From contig NZ_BSEV01000026.1 in NCBI RefSeq assembly GCF_027922005.1, positions 52,075 to 116,074 on the forward strand: 64,000 bases of DNA, in the 5' to 3' direction. A program made the position numbers and the translations under genes. Position 1 is the stretch's first letter. The number at the start of each line of letters is the position of its first letter. The notes under the pieces are model-generated. The model was not told the origin of the DNA. It saw only the letters and a program-made list of their open reading frames with translations, and ran no database searches. Below, in pieces: positions 63,407-64,000 of this stretch. This stretch comes from Streptosporangium carneum (lineage in GTDB: Bacteria; Actinomycetota; Actinomycetes; Streptosporangiales; Streptosporangiaceae).

Positions 63407-63871
63407 TGCCCTGCTCCCTTCGTCCCCCGGCCCGGGCCTCGCCGCGCAGCGGCAGGAGCCCCGGGAGAGCGGTCTCCGGCGCGCCTGCCAGCGGGAACGG
63501 CTCCGGCGTCCCTGTGCGGCACGGGCCGCGATCCAGGTCATGCCGGGAGCCGGTCGAGGTGGCACGGCGTTACGGACACCCCTTGTCGAGGGTTTTGTGC
63601 TGACGTTAAGTCGCTGCTGCGAGATGAAAATCATCTGCAAACGCCTTGACCTGGTCTCTTACTAGGAAAGAGTCCATATCGTGAAGTTATAGAAAATTGT
63701 AGGGTTCAACCTCTTCGCGAGCGGTGTCAGCTTTGGTCCAGTCCAGGCTGCCGGGTTCAGCCTGGTCGCCCGCAGCGGCATCGCACAGCTCCGGCCCTCG
63801 CCGGCCTCGTCGGTGTCGTGGCGGTCGCCAGGCCGACCAGGCACGACCCCCCGAAGGCCAAGGAGGCCATT
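63407..63871. other. Intergenic region with Zur-like box
   Basis: About 465 bases between divergent genes without a supported coding region. AT content rises after 63580. A palindrome AGATGA-AAA-TCATCT lies at 63622-63636. Small ORFs here look like shadows. Confidence 0.5.
63622..63639. promoter_or_regulatory. Zur-box-like palindrome
   Basis: AGATGAAAATCATCT has perfect 6-bp arms around AAA, and the overlapping TGAAAATCATCTGCA agrees at most positions with the TGAAAATnATTTTCA-type Zur box of actinomycetes. It could control either flanking gene. Confidence 0.35.
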
Positions 63872-64000
63872 GTGGACGCCGAGAACTACCCCGTCGAGGA
63901 CCTCGACGATGAGAATGAGACCAGGGGCATCAGCCGCAAGACCCTGCTGAAGGCCGCCATCATAGGTGCCCCGATCCCGCTGCTGATGGGCAGCCAGATC
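63872..64000 (+). CDS. Secreted or Tat-type protein (partial, 5' end only)
   Basis: 43 codons to the right edge from a GTG behind AAGGAGG. The protein begins MDAENYPVEDLDDENE, followed by GISRKTLLKAAIIGAPIPLLMG, which looks like an SRK-type Tat or Sec signal sequence after an acidic tail. Too short to name a function. Continues beyond the window. Confidence 0.65.
   Translation, partial: MDAENYPVEDLDDENETRGISRKTLLKAAIIGAPIPLLMGSQI

Overview
This 64 kb window is very GC-rich (roughly 70% or more by eye), with GTG and TTG starts, GTGA/ATGA stop-start overlaps and a WhiB protein, RbpA, a DUF574-type methyltransferase and a cobalamin riboswitch. Together these point to a chromosomal segment of a filamentous actinomycete; a Streptosporangiaceae-like genome is my best guess, from gene content only. 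No rRNA, tRNA, CRISPR array, transposase or phage gene was seen.

Layout. (1) 1-7394: cobalamin synthesis. cobI (cut by the left edge), cobH and cobG run leftward with overlapping stops and starts. A cobalamin riboswitch at about 2640-2785 faces right, followed by a possible 60-codon leader ORF coupled to cobN, then a HAD phosphatase running against cobN. (2) 8066-25155: the main point of interest, 18 consecutive plus-strand genes, many overlapping, forming an apparent single biosynthetic operon. It encodes a 2-oxoglutarate/Fe(II) oxygenase, an ATP-grasp ligase, an APH-fold kinase, a PLP (ornithine/DAP-type) decarboxylase, an HprK-like P-loop protein, an NAD-dependent epimerase/reductase, a small Cys-containing protein, a GMC flavo-oxidoreductase, a two-gene ABC exporter, a nucleotidyltransferase-fold protein with an unknown helical partner, an SRPBCC protein, a class III aminotransferase, an acyl-CoA-dehydrogenase-like flavoprotein, a stand-alone ACP, a FabF-like ketosynthase and a thioester-reductase-like protein. 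I cannot match this combination to a characterised pathway. The logic suggests an ACP-tethered, amino-acid-derived small molecule that is decarboxylated, desaturated, extended or condensed, reductively released and exported. (3) 25195-27422: sodC and a cytochrome P450.

(4) 27456-37887: lysA faces a six-gene operon (polar amino-acid ABC transporter, N-acyl-D-amino-acid deacylase, class-A beta-lactamase-fold hydrolase, amidase) that looks like salvage of D-amino acid or cell-wall peptides. A perfect inverted repeat with 14-bp arms lies between them. LysR and TetR regulators and a DUF4386-like membrane protein follow. (5) 37975-46734: rbpA with a textbook sigma-R promoter, an MFS transporter, a glycerophosphodiester phosphodiesterase, a TrmH-family RNA methylase, an RsmC-like methylase, a MoxR-DUF58-VWA operon, a membrane pseudokinase-like protein and a NarL response regulator with an unusual insertion in its receiver.

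(6) 46921-64000: mixed housekeeping and secreted functions: a secreted protein with three GDEN repeats, a secreted cyclophilin, topoisomerase IB, a ChaB-like protein, catalase, an isochorismatase-family hydrolase, a DUF2254 membrane protein, WhiB, a DUF72-epimerase pair, an HTH regulator, DUF427, a flavin monooxygenase-methyltransferase pair, a small secreted protein, an arginase-GNAT fusion and, at the right edge, the start of another secreted or Tat-type protein.
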